Assembly: GCA_002314725.1 (NCBI GenBank)
Contig: DCGV01000064.1
Coordinates: forward strand, 1 to 12,838
Reading direction: 5' to 3'
DNA: 12,838 bases
Source of the DNA: Bacteroidales bacterium UBA1769
GTDB lineage: Bacteria > Bacteroidota > Bacteroidia > Bacteroidales > UBA932
In this document: piece after piece, positions 1 to 7,824 of the stretch
Layout: the number at the start of each line of letters is the position of its first letter
Position numbering within the stretch: position 1 is the stretch's first letter
The notes under the pieces: generated by a model
What the model saw: only the letters and a program-made list of their open reading frames with translations
Database searches by the model: none
What the model was told of the DNA's origin: nothing
Translations under genes and position numbers: made by a program

Positions 1-23
1 CGTTCTATTTTCGGCTGGTCCAT
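1..23 (-). CDS. Probable 5' end of a further codirectional gene, possibly a WYL-domain regulator
   Basis: Twelve bases after the stop of the nuclease gene an ATG opens a frame that reads MDQPKIER before the window ends. These eight residues resemble the N-terminus of Bacteroidota WYL-domain transcriptional regulators as I remember them (pattern M-D/N-QPKIER then a leucine-rich helix). WYL regulators often accompany defence systems. No clear Shine-Dalgarno is seen. Eight residues are far too few for a firm call, and the frame could close just outside the window. Confidence 0.4.
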
Positions 24-35
24 AGCTGATATGTA

Positions 36-1205
36 TTATTCGGAAAATTTGCTTTCGTATGCCCAAAGCTTTTTGAGTGATTCATTTGCCCATTCGGAAA
101 CTTCGTCTTCATCGAATTCCTCCCAATTCTTTGAGCCAAACGTATTGGCTACTTTCCATTCCCACTTATCACTCTTAATTTTGTATGATTCTTTCTCAAT
201 CAGCTCATTCATAGTTGAAATAACGTTTTCAGAATGAACCTTACCCTTTAATTGGTGGAAAATTAGTTGCAATGCAGCATAGACTTTCCCATTAGACATT
301 GTGATGGAGAAATGATAGTAGTAGAATTCTTTGCTCATTTTCTCGAATTTATTATCCAGTAATGGCGTTGAAAACTTGATGTATGATTTGGAGCTTGATG
401 GATCAATCTCAATGCGCTTTTCATCTTTTATGGATTCAACAATATTCCTGCATACATCTGAAATTTGCTTTGATATGTCATTCCTGAAATCATAAATCAA
501 ATCCAAAGCGGCTTTGTGTTTACGGTATATTTCTTTGCAGATTGCAGATAATTCATGGTCCATAATAACTTCGTTTTTTACAATGCTGATATAATTTTCG
601 ATAAGTATACGCTGTGCTTCTTCTATCGTTCCCTTGTTGTCTTCGAATACAGGCGCTAATACGTCAATGATGTTTTGGTAGGTTAATACAATCCAATTGT
701 TTTGTGTTGCTTCTGTCCCGCCCGGAGTAAGGAATACTTCAACTAATTGATAATCCAGGAATTTTTCCAGAAGTTTTTTGTGATATTTTTCGAGCTGAGA
801 AATATTTGAATTCCCAGCATTATGCTCTTGTGAACCGATTTTGTTCTCAATTGCTATAGCAACCTTTAGTTCCTGCGAGGTCAAAAGAAGATCTATATGG
901 TTCCATTCACGGAATACAACAAATGAACTTAAATCGGAAGATAACAGCTTTAAAAACAAATCCGGGCTGGTGCCGGATACACCGGAAAGTTTAGCCAGCA
1001 CTCCATATAAGAATTTGTCTCCAAGACTGTGGTTCTCGTTCGGATCCATAAGCCACGCAAGCACATTGCTATGACGTATCTCTGTCCTTGAAATCTTAAG
1101 TACATCAAAGATATTGAATCTACTAGTCCACTTGTTAAGCTTCTCAAAAGACTCAGAGTCTTGAAGCAGTGCCAAAAGTGCTTGTTTCTGTTCTTCTTCA
1201 GTCAT
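36..1205 (-). CDS. PD-(D/E)XK nuclease family protein (PDDEXK_4 type)
   Basis: This 389-residue protein looks like a nuclease of the PD-(D/E)XK superfamily, group 4. The N-terminus has the family signature: FNIFDVLKISRTEIRHSN (30-47) then LAWLMDP (49-55), with E42 as a likely metal ligand. The core is D105 in WNHIDLLLT followed by E120-N-K122 in AIAIENKIG, a complete D...ExK set. The C-terminal part (about 215-389) is charged and helical and has no motif I know. The start is well supported by AAGGAG five bases before the ATG. The gene is separated from zorD by 89 bases, unlike the tight spacing within the Zorya set, so it may be a passenger or separately regulated. Members of this family are common in defence islands, usually with unknown target; DNA cleavage here is inferred from intact motifs. 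It could supply a nuclease activity that the truncated-looking ZorD lacks. Confidence 0.85.
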   Translation of the reverse strand: MTEEEQKQALLALLQDSESFEKLNKWTSRFNIFDVLKISRTEIRHSNVLAWLMDPNENHSLGDKFLYGVLAKLSGVSGTSPDLFLKLLSSDLSSFVVFREWNHIDLLLTSQELKVAIAIENKIGSQEHNAGNSNISQLEKYHKKLLEKFLDYQLVEVFLTPGGTEATQNNWIVLTYQNIIDVLAPVFEDNKGTIEEAQRILIENYISIVKNEVIMDHELSAICKEIYRKHKAALDLIYDFRNDISKQISDVCRNIVESIKDEKRIEIDPSSSKSYIKFSTPLLDNKFEKMSKEFYYYHFSITMSNGKVYAALQLIFHQLKGKVHSENVISTMNELIEKESYKIKSDKWEWKVANTFGSKNWEEFDEDEVSEWANESLKKLWAYESKFSE

Positions 1206-1210
1206 AAATA

Positions 1211-1216
1211 CTCCTT
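1211..1216 (-). promoter_or_regulatory. Strong ribosome binding site AAGGAG for the PD-(D/E)XK nuclease gene
   Basis: The minus strand reads AAGGAG, five bases (TATTT) before the ATG at 1205. It is the clearest Shine-Dalgarno in the window and fixes the start of the nuclease gene. It stands out because the first gene of the operon has an A-rich leader instead, which fits independent translation of the nuclease. Confidence 0.7.
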
Positions 1217-1221
1217 ATTCG

Positions 1222-1235
1222 TATTTCGTGAAATA
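1222..1235. promoter_or_regulatory. 14-base palindrome between zorD and the nuclease gene; possible operator or leader hairpin
   Basis: The top strand reads TATTTC-GT-GAAATA, two perfect 6-base arms around a 2-base centre. It sits in the otherwise featureless 89-base spacer (1206-1294), immediately before the AAGGAG site. It could be an operator for a dimeric repressor or a weak leader hairpin affecting translation. No T-run follows, so it is not a typical terminator. In AT-rich sequence such a palindrome can arise by chance. No convincing promoter was found in the spacer. Confidence 0.35.
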
Positions 1236-1294
1236 ATATAAAAACTTACCTCTTATTATTCCGATTTATTTTTGATTGAGGTTGTCAATACCGG

Positions 1295-4096
1295 TTATGG
1301 CTCTCGACTTGAAACCTCTATCATATCCCTAAAATCTGCAATTTTAACTTCTGCTCGTTCTGTCGGGAACAACGTAGCGTCAGCAAGGTTTGTTTTTCGT
1401 TGTAATAGGTCATCCAAAGTTTGATCAAATGACTTAAACTTATGGTCATCGGAAAGAACTGCAATAGGATAATAAACAGTCACCGGCTTTTGCTGACCAA
1501 TACGGTAAGCTCTATCCGTCGCTTGCGATTCTTTTGCTGGATTCCAATGACGCCCGAAATGGATGACATGATTGGCGGCTGTAACATTCAGACCCATACC
1601 GGCAGCTATCGGAGACATAATGATTACATTGAAGCCATCTTGTGCTTCAAATTTATCAATAGCCTGTTGACGGCTATAGTTAGACTCAATGTCTCGCGTT
1701 TTCGACGAACTGATTACTTTGGTATCGCCATTGATAATCTTTGGCGTCAATCCGAAACGATTGGCTATGATTCTCTGTAACATTCGTTGACTTTCCTTAT
1801 ATACGCAGAAAATGATAACCTTTTCGCCTTTCATATGAATGGAATGCAATATGTCGATAGTAGCTTGAACTTTGGCAGAGGAATCTATTAGGTCATTAAT
1901 AGGAACAGATTCAATGTCTGCCATTTCGTCGGCCACGTATGGACTTTCTGAAATTCTGCGAAGCTTGTAGAGAAGTTCAAGCATAGCGGAGCCATTCCCT
2001 TCATCCAGAACATTCTGTGCTAACTTTATAGCTTTTATGTATCGTTCCTCTTGGATTGAAGCCATCACAACTTCTTGTTTCTTCTCTGTCTTCTCTGGCA
2101 GGTCCTTTAGCACGTCAGTTTTGCATCGTCTCATAAAGAAGACTCCCATTCGCCCTCTAAGCTCTTTCCCGAGTCCGACAACATCGGTATCACCTTTCTT
2201 TAATGGGTGTTGGTAACTTGCCGCAAAATCCTTTGCATTCCCAAGAAGACCAGGAATAGCAAAATCCATTATGCACCATAAATCCACGAATGTGTTTTCG
2301 ACAGGTGTGCCAGTCATCGCTATTTTGAAATCCGCTTTTAGTGCTTTGCTGGCACAGGTCACATAAGTACCAGGTGTTTTAATTTTCTGAGCTTCATCGA
2401 GAATGACTACAGCATAATCGACAGCGCAAATGTTAAATTGGCAACTTCTTACTGTCTCGTAGTTTGTCAATATGATATCCCTGGTTTTAAGCCAATCAAT
2501 ATCGTTGTCATTCCTCTTCTTACTGATTATATCTCCGTGAAGGATAACTGGTTCTATTGATGAATCCTTCAGGAATTTTTTAATTTCGTTATTCCAGTTG
2601 TCAAGAAGTGATACAGGGGCTACAATTAAGTAAGGTTTTTTGCTTTTATTGTGAAATTTCTTGTGCCATTGAATGAAGTACAATACCTGAAGGGTCTTTC
2701 CAAGTCCCATATCATCAGCCAACAAACAACCTTTGTCTTTGCTCTTTACGAGGTATTGTAGCCAAGCGACACCTTCTCGCTGGTGGTTCTTAAGCGCTAT
2801 TCCATCCTTCAGTACATCAACATCATGAAAATCATACGAGGTGGGAGCATCAGTGTCAAGGCTATCTACCCTATATCCTAAACTCTCTGCATTCTCCTCA
2901 ATTATTAGAACCTTCTTGCTGTTTTCATCTAGTTCAACCTTCTGTCTGGGGTTTGCATTTTGCTTTTTTGCGACCTTAAGTATACCCTTAGCTTCTTCGT
3001 AATCAAGTTTATATCCTCGAAAATCAATTTCAGGAGACTTCTTCCTCTCAGCTTCTTTTATTGCATCTTCGAACTCCTGTATATCTTTTTCTTCTTTGAG
3101 AATTACATTTGTGTTGCCATTATATTTATCCTCTATAGTAAAGCCTGGAATCCATTCTGACTTATACGGGCAAATAAATCCATAGAATTTTGGTTTGTAA
3201 AGGCCTATTTCAATTACGCGGTCACTATAAAACTCTTTAAGGTCAAATAGGTCCTCATCAAAATAAGTCTGGGGATTATCAATGACTGCTCGAACTTCCT
3301 CAGGATTTCTGATAGTCTTGAAAGATTTCTTGACTTCAGATAACTTTGGCACAGAATGTTCAGGAATTACTACTTTGTGTTCTTGCCCTCCGTCTTCATC
3401 CCTTAAAGTGTATACCGGAATAACCTGATTCCTTTGTTCGAATTTTTTTGAGAATTCGCCTGCTGCTATTTGATTGTCTTTTCGAATATCCTCTGGGATA
3501 TCTGGAGTAATTGTCAATTGATCATCTTTATAATCAATGTGTAAGTGTAACTGCTCCAAAGGGACAACATTATAATCTTGAAGCGACTCGGTAAAGATAA
3601 TATATGAATCATTTTCCGCTAAATTCTTGATTTTGGCAAGCGAATGATAACTAGTGGTCGAATCAATGAAATCCTGGTTATTTACGTTCTCAATCTCTTT
3701 GAGTACAGCGCATTGCACTTCTGGTAAAATATATTCAAGACATTCTCCGTTCGCAGAAACCAAGTTGACAATTGGCAGATGCATTGATTTTGTACGTAAA
3801 CGCCCGTGTCCCTTGGTCATATAAAACTGTGGCAAATATTTGAATCCGGGCCTGTTTATTAATCCATCTGAATCAATCTTCAAATAGTACGGACATTCCC
3901 TTGGCAAATCCAATAATGCCCGTTGCCCAGAAGATAATTGGTAAATGGATTCACCTGGAATAGAAAATACATTTCCGTTTTGACATCCAATGCCATTATC
4001 TGTCAAAGCACAAAGAACAGCTTGAAGTTCATCGCCATCAGGCCCTTCTGGAAGGGTAAAGACAAAATCGTTATTTAGGAAATCCCAACTTATCAT
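1295..4096 (-). CDS. zorD: ZorD, SNF2-family ATPase/helicase effector of type I Zorya
   Basis: ZorD is the cytoplasmic effector, a SNF2-type DNA translocase thought to act on invading DNA once the ZorAB motor signals. The ATPase occupies the C-terminal half: Walker A DDMGLGKT (461-468), motif II DEAQ (567-570), motif III MTGTP (594-598), motif V region AAGMGLNVTAANHV (831-844) and motif VI QATDRAYRIGQ (858-868). The first 430 or so residues are a poorly conserved domain without a motif I recognise; a charged stretch near 335-355 looks helical. Only about 65 residues follow motif VI, so no nuclease domain is appended at the C-terminus, and at 933 residues it is somewhat shorter than the E. coli protein (about 1,080, from memory). 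Its ATG sits in a 4-base overlap with zorC. Without its neighbours it would be called only a SNF2 helicase; the context makes ZorD the best name. Confidence 0.93.
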   Translation of the reverse strand: MISWDFLNNDFVFTLPEGPDGDELQAVLCALTDNGIGCQNGNVFSIPGESIYQLSSGQRALLDLPRECPYYLKIDSDGLINRPGFKYLPQFYMTKGHGRLRTKSMHLPIVNLVSANGECLEYILPEVQCAVLKEIENVNNQDFIDSTTSYHSLAKIKNLAENDSYIIFTESLQDYNVVPLEQLHLHIDYKDDQLTITPDIPEDIRKDNQIAAGEFSKKFEQRNQVIPVYTLRDEDGGQEHKVVIPEHSVPKLSEVKKSFKTIRNPEEVRAVIDNPQTYFDEDLFDLKEFYSDRVIEIGLYKPKFYGFICPYKSEWIPGFTIEDKYNGNTNVILKEEKDIQEFEDAIKEAERKKSPEIDFRGYKLDYEEAKGILKVAKKQNANPRQKVELDENSKKVLIIEENAESLGYRVDSLDTDAPTSYDFHDVDVLKDGIALKNHQREGVAWLQYLVKSKDKGCLLADDMGLGKTLQVLYFIQWHKKFHNKSKKPYLIVAPVSLLDNWNNEIKKFLKDSSIEPVILHGDIISKKRNDNDIDWLKTRDIILTNYETVRSCQFNICAVDYAVVILDEAQKIKTPGTYVTCASKALKADFKIAMTGTPVENTFVDLWCIMDFAIPGLLGNAKDFAASYQHPLKKGDTDVVGLGKELRGRMGVFFMRRCKTDVLKDLPEKTEKKQEVVMASIQEERYIKAIKLAQNVLDEGNGSAMLELLYKLRRISESPYVADEMADIESVPINDLIDSSAKVQATIDILHSIHMKGEKVIIFCVYKESQRMLQRIIANRFGLTPKIINGDTKVISSSKTRDIESNYSRQQAIDKFEAQDGFNVIIMSPIAAGMGLNVTAANHVIHFGRHWNPAKESQATDRAYRIGQQKPVTVYYPIAVLSDDHKFKSFDQTLDDLLQRKTNLADATLFPTERAEVKIADFRDMIEVSSREP

Positions 4097-5457
4097 TTCA
4101 AAGCAATTCTATTTAACCAATTTTCCATTCTTCTTTCCCAGCTTCCTCTATGGACCATTTTCCCTTCAGGATAATAATGGAAATATCCAGCGGAATCATC
4201 AACTAGTTTTCCAATTTCAGGAATCTTTAAATCATCCATCTTGTCAACCCGGCACCGGTCCTCCATAATTGATTTGTACATGTTGTTTGTATTCTTGTAA
4301 ACATACAATGCGCCAACATCTGTAAATTCAATAATTGCATATTCTCTGATAACCATAACAAGGGCGCAGGTGTCCTGATTGTTGGTCGTTGTCGAATAAT
4401 GCTTATTCAGAATACTAACATCTACTTTCCCGCTCATTATACTACGGGAGTATGAGGAACCAAAGACTCTAAAGTCGGATATGTATTTTGTCCTATTAAG
4501 CCAGAAATCAAGGCGTCTAGGATCATATGTCAACGTCTTGAAGAATACATTTATGAATTCAGCTGAAATTACACTGACAAGAATTTGCCTGGCTTTTTGA
4601 AGGTTTTGTTCTTCTTCTCTATTTGCACCTTTGAATGGAGCCCATTTTGACTGGATAAAGGGGTCGCCAATCATGTCAATAGCGAGTCTTACAAGTTCCT
4701 TTGAGACTTGTTTCTTCCTATCGTATGTGATGATTACGAGAGGTAAAACCTTCTTGGTCGCAGCAATATTATTATGATTTTTTAGAACCTTTTTCAGTTC
4801 TTCAAAATTAACGGATGGATTATCCCCGTAGTACCCAGCAATTACATCTGAGAAATAGCTATATACGAATCTGTTCCTTGGTAAGAAAAATACTTGACAA
4901 CATTCATATATACTTTTCTCTTGCTTCTTGATGCTATGACCAAGTTTATAAGCCCCATTGTCGGAAAGGTACGGCAGTGCATTCTTGATTACATCCGATG
5001 TATGTGATTTATAGGACTTGATCTGATCTGTTAGAAAATCAACAAGCAGTTTCCTCTCTTCTTCATCATATTCTATCCAGCTATTAAGAATGCTGTGAAT
5101 CAGGCCGTTGATAAATGATGCCGACCAATTTGATTTAAATATAGCTAAAACATATTTGTTATATGCATAGCTGCCAGGAACTATGTTGTAACTGTATCCA
5201 CGCAATGAACGGCCATCAATCAATACCTTCTCTGGGCTGACATTATCTCTAAAAGCTTTTTCAAGAAAGTCTCTTGTTGTTTGCAAATCAAAGGCGCAAG
5301 CTCTGGATTGAAGATCTACCAAATCCTCTGTTGCCTGTTCAAGTTTTTGAATATTGCGGGCAACGGTTTTCCCGTCAAGAAGATTTACACCTTTCTCCTT
5401 GAAATACTTTGCTTTGAACCTAAAGTTCAACAACTCTTGTATTCTACCGTTGCCCAT
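4093..5457 (-). CDS. zorC: ZorC, EH-signature domain protein of type I Zorya
   Basis: ZorC is the cytoplasmic, DNA-binding component that defines type I Zorya together with ZorD. The protein is mostly helical, with no membrane segment or nuclease motif. The family's conserved Glu and His are visible near the C-terminus: E377 in AIIEFTD, followed by an aromatic VGALYVYK strand, and H436 in MVHRGSWERR with W440. A second family-like patch is DPFIQSKWAPFKG (265-277). At 454 residues it is shorter than E. coli ZorC (about 560, from memory), apparently at the N-terminus. The basic character of many helices suits DNA contact, but that is inference. It starts 7 bases after zorB, and its TGA overlaps the zorD ATG in an ATGA, which suggests translational coupling. 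The assignment rests on the EH pair plus gene order; the catalytic or structural role of that pair cannot be judged here. Confidence 0.9.
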   Translation of the reverse strand: MGNGRIQELLNFRFKAKYFKEKGVNLLDGKTVARNIQKLEQATEDLVDLQSRACAFDLQTTRDFLEKAFRDNVSPEKVLIDGRSLRGYSYNIVPGSYAYNKYVLAIFKSNWSASFINGLIHSILNSWIEYDEEERKLLVDFLTDQIKSYKSHTSDVIKNALPYLSDNGAYKLGHSIKKQEKSIYECCQVFFLPRNRFVYSYFSDVIAGYYGDNPSVNFEELKKVLKNHNNIAATKKVLPLVIITYDRKKQVSKELVRLAIDMIGDPFIQSKWAPFKGANREEEQNLQKARQILVSVISAEFINVFFKTLTYDPRRLDFWLNRTKYISDFRVFGSSYSRSIMSGKVDVSILNKHYSTTTNNQDTCALVMVIREYAIIEFTDVGALYVYKNTNNMYKSIMEDRCRVDKMDDLKIPEIGKLVDDSAGYFHYYPEGKMVHRGSWERRMENWLNRIALK

Positions 5458-5464
5458 TTTTACG

Positions 5465-6181
5465 TCAGTGTCTTATTTTCGCAATTTCTTCCAGTTGTTT
5501 TTCCGCGTTCGTCCTTACCTTAAACTCCACTCTACGTGACAATCCTTTATTTTCGGAACCATCAGAGTTGAGAATCGGGTGACTGTATGAGAGACCATTG
5601 GCTGTAATCTTGAACTTGGCCCAATCTGCTGCTGTTTTCAATTCCGGGTCCGAATCTGCAATCTTTAGACAATAATCAAGAACTTCACGAGCACGATCCT
5701 GTGACAACTTGATATTGAACAAATACTCGCCATCGCTGTCCGTATGCCCCTCTATTCTTATTTCCTCAATCGACTCCCTGTATTTGGGATTTGTTACAAC
5801 TTGCAGGAATCTGGGGAAGAAATCATCAAGAATTTGCTTGTATGTCTCGCTTGGACGGGGGCTTCCCGATTCAAAATACGAAACTTTCGTGTTTAACTCC
5901 TCATTTGTAGAAAATCTTACTGACAGATCCGTAGAATCAACGACGGCATTCCATGCAGCTAAATCATCACGAAATTCTTTAGCTATATCGAAATAAATAT
6001 TCGTTTTGATGTTGTTGTACATGCTCGTTATCTCTGCGTCCGCTTCTGCTTTTTTCTGAATCTCAAGCATAGTACAGGCCAGCAACAAAACGAAGATGAA
6101 AAGGATACCTGCCATCAGGTCTCCAATCGACAGTGAAAAAGGATTCTCGGAATCGTCAGTATATATATTGCGTTTCCTCAT
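5465..6181 (-). CDS. zorB: ZorB, MotB-like stator subunit with OmpA peptidoglycan-binding domain
   Basis: ZorB pairs with ZorA and anchors the motor to the cell wall. A short basic N-terminus (RKR at 2-4) precedes a single membrane helix at about 20-38. D21, at the start of that helix in SIGDLMAG, is the likely ion-carrying aspartate equivalent to the one in MotB. After a periplasmic linker, residues about 100-225 form an OmpA-like domain. It has GHTD at 145-148 and the N156-L159-S160-R163-A164 pattern of the peptidoglycan-binding helix, and ends in a SRRVEF strand (215-220). The length of 238 is close to that of known ZorB. The gene starts 5 bases after zorA and stops 7 bases before zorC. 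A flagellar MotB or TolR/ExbD role is unlikely: there are no flagellar or Tol genes nearby, and TolR/ExbD lack this OmpA domain. Confidence 0.95.
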   Translation of the reverse strand: MRKRNIYTDDSENPFSLSIGDLMAGILFIFVLLLACTMLEIQKKAEADAEITSMYNNIKTNIYFDIAKEFRDDLAAWNAVVDSTDLSVRFSTNEELNTKVSYFESGSPRPSETYKQILDDFFPRFLQVVTNPKYRESIEEIRIEGHTDSDGEYLFNIKLSQDRAREVLDYCLKIADSDPELKTAADWAKFKITANGLSYSHPILNSDGSENKGLSRRVEFKVRTNAEKQLEEIAKIRH

Positions 6182-6186
6182 TTATT

Positions 6187-7794
6187 CTATGCGTGCTTTT
6201 CTGTTTCCTGTGAAGCTTCTTCTGAAGCCTTCTTTTTGATTTCCGTAAGCTGTTTCAATACGGCCTCGACGGGTTTAAAAGATGTTTCCACATCACTAAG
6301 CACCACTCGGACCTTATCGCTGAATCCGCCAAGATCCGTAACGGCATCATTAAGTGGAGCAATAGCATTAGCAACCTTTGATGTAGCATCTGTAACTGAT
6401 GACGTAAACGGTTCAAGCATACCCTGAAGAGAGGTTTTAACAGAATCCGAATATTGGTTGAGGCCGGTATTGATTTCTCCAAATATATCTGACAGGCCAT
6501 TTTGAATTTCCTTAATGTTGCCAGTGTATTCTTCAACGACTTTCTTGGTCGCTTCATTTACATCTTTAATTCCTTCGACCGCATCGGTGACTCCTTTCTG
6601 TGATTCCTTGATTTCTCCAGCTGCCAGTGCAATAGCTGTCGTAGCTTCAGAAACGGAATTTGGTAATGATTCGAGTTTTTCGTGCAGTTCAGTGATGTTC
6701 GCAGAAACACCTTTTAGATTCTCAAGAGCATTGCCAAATGAGTCGACCAAATCGTTAAGTCGAAGTATTTGATTGTCGAGAGCCTCGGATACAGCCTGTG
6801 TGGCAAGCACGGTGTCTTTTGTCGACGCACTGAGAGACTTGTTAATAGTATCAACTGTATCAGGGAGTGTACTTATTGAGTTTGAGGCATCAATGAACCG
6901 CTCAAGAAGTTCATCCATCTTGTCATTAACGCCTTGCGTAACATTGTTGCTAAATTCGTCACATACATTTTTGAGCTCTTGAATCAATCCATCTGTAACT
7001 GCTTGTGCAGGATTTTCAAGTTTCTTTGAAAGATCATTAATGATAGGGACAAGTTTCTCCTGGAACGAAGTGTCCATAGCATTCCCAATGTTGTCACATA
7101 TGTCAGTTCCGAATGTCTCAAGTTGCTTTCGCATATTTTTAACATCCTCGCGAACGAATTGTAGTGTTTCTGCCGGCTGATACAATTGTCCTTCCTCATC
7201 TTCATAGCTGAAAGCGCGAATCACAGCATTGTCAATGGAACAATGATATTTCATGTCCAATTCCGTGCAAAACTCATTAACTTGGCTACCAAGTCTATTA
7301 ATGTTCCCTCTTTCTATTAATAGAAAAATCATCGAGAAGAACATTCCAACAACTGATGTAATAAACGCAGTACTCATGCCGGACAAAAGAGTCTGAATAC
7401 TGTCTTTTATTCCTTCAGATGTCTCGGAGTCAAAACCGATAACCGCAATTGAAAGGCCAAGGAATGTACCGAGAATACCAAGACTGGTGAGAATGTTGGG
7501 CACAACATTCATCCTCTTGAGATTCAATTTATATGCGTCAGCAACGGACTCTACGTTGATGTAGTCTGATGCATATTCACTTGTAAAGATATTTCCTTTA
7601 AGAACAAAGAGGTAATTCTCATAAATGCCTTTAATAAGGTTATTATCCTTGTCCTTGCCACTCTGAATAGCATCGATGTCAATTTTGATTCGACCTTTTT
7701 TTGATAATAACTTGATTGTGGCTACGGCAAAAAGCAAAACGCATAATCCGCAGATGGTCCATGTAATGATTGACAGCGTAAGGCTTGTATTCAT
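6187..7794 (-). CDS. zorA: ZorA, MotA/TolQ/ExbB-like membrane motor subunit of type I Zorya
   Basis: ZorA forms the pentameric inner-membrane channel that, with ZorB, turns an ion gradient into motion and signals phage attack to cytoplasmic effectors. Membrane segments are seen at about 6-30, 99-119 and 139-160. The second has the family glycine pattern GILGTFLGL (106-114), and the third is rich in Ser and Thr (T142, T146, S147), as expected for ion-path residues. From about 210 to 535 the chain is a hydrophilic, helical, coiled-coil-like tail with many Asn, Ser, Glu and Lys, the cytoplasmic tail typical of ZorA and absent from ordinary ExbB or TolQ. At 535 residues it is shorter than the E. 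coli protein (about 700, from memory), so the tail is probably shorter. The ATG is preceded by a 30-base AT-rich gap after the helicase gene; zorB follows after 5 bases. Identity is strong because zorB, zorC and zorD follow in order. Confidence 0.95.
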   Translation of the reverse strand: MNTSLTLSIITWTICGLCVLLFAVATIKLLSKKGRIKIDIDAIQSGKDKDNNLIKGIYENYLFVLKGNIFTSEYASDYINVESVADAYKLNLKRMNVVPNILTSLGILGTFLGLSIAVIGFDSETSEGIKDSIQTLLSGMSTAFITSVVGMFFSMIFLLIERGNINRLGSQVNEFCTELDMKYHCSIDNAVIRAFSYEDEEGQLYQPAETLQFVREDVKNMRKQLETFGTDICDNIGNAMDTSFQEKLVPIINDLSKKLENPAQAVTDGLIQELKNVCDEFSNNVTQGVNDKMDELLERFIDASNSISTLPDTVDTINKSLSASTKDTVLATQAVSEALDNQILRLNDLVDSFGNALENLKGVSANITELHEKLESLPNSVSEATTAIALAAGEIKESQKGVTDAVEGIKDVNEATKKVVEEYTGNIKEIQNGLSDIFGEINTGLNQYSDSVKTSLQGMLEPFTSSVTDATSKVANAIAPLNDAVTDLGGFSDKVRVVLSDVETSFKPVEAVLKQLTEIKKKASEEASQETEKHA

Positions 7795-7824
7795 AATATA
7801 TTTCTTAGCAATGATGGTTCAGAA

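Noticed and set aside
841..1074. Plus-strand open frame opposite the nuclease gene
   Set aside because: It is antisense to the conserved PD-(D/E)XK core, whose motifs are clearly on the minus strand.
1283..1288. TTGACA on the minus strand, like a sigma-70 -35 box
   Set aside because: No acceptable -10 lies 16-18 bases downstream (the nearest AATAAT is about 22 bases away), and Bacteroidota promoters use different elements.
1280..1300. Terminator after zorD
   Set aside because: Only a 5-base arm pair (ATTGA/TCAAT) is visible with no following T-run; it is too weak to call.
5465..7794. Flagellar MotAB, TolQR or ExbBD
   Set aside because: The ZorA-like protein has a 325-residue cytoplasmic tail, its partner has an OmpA domain, and the neighbours are ZorC and ZorD-like, not flagellar or energy-transducing genes.
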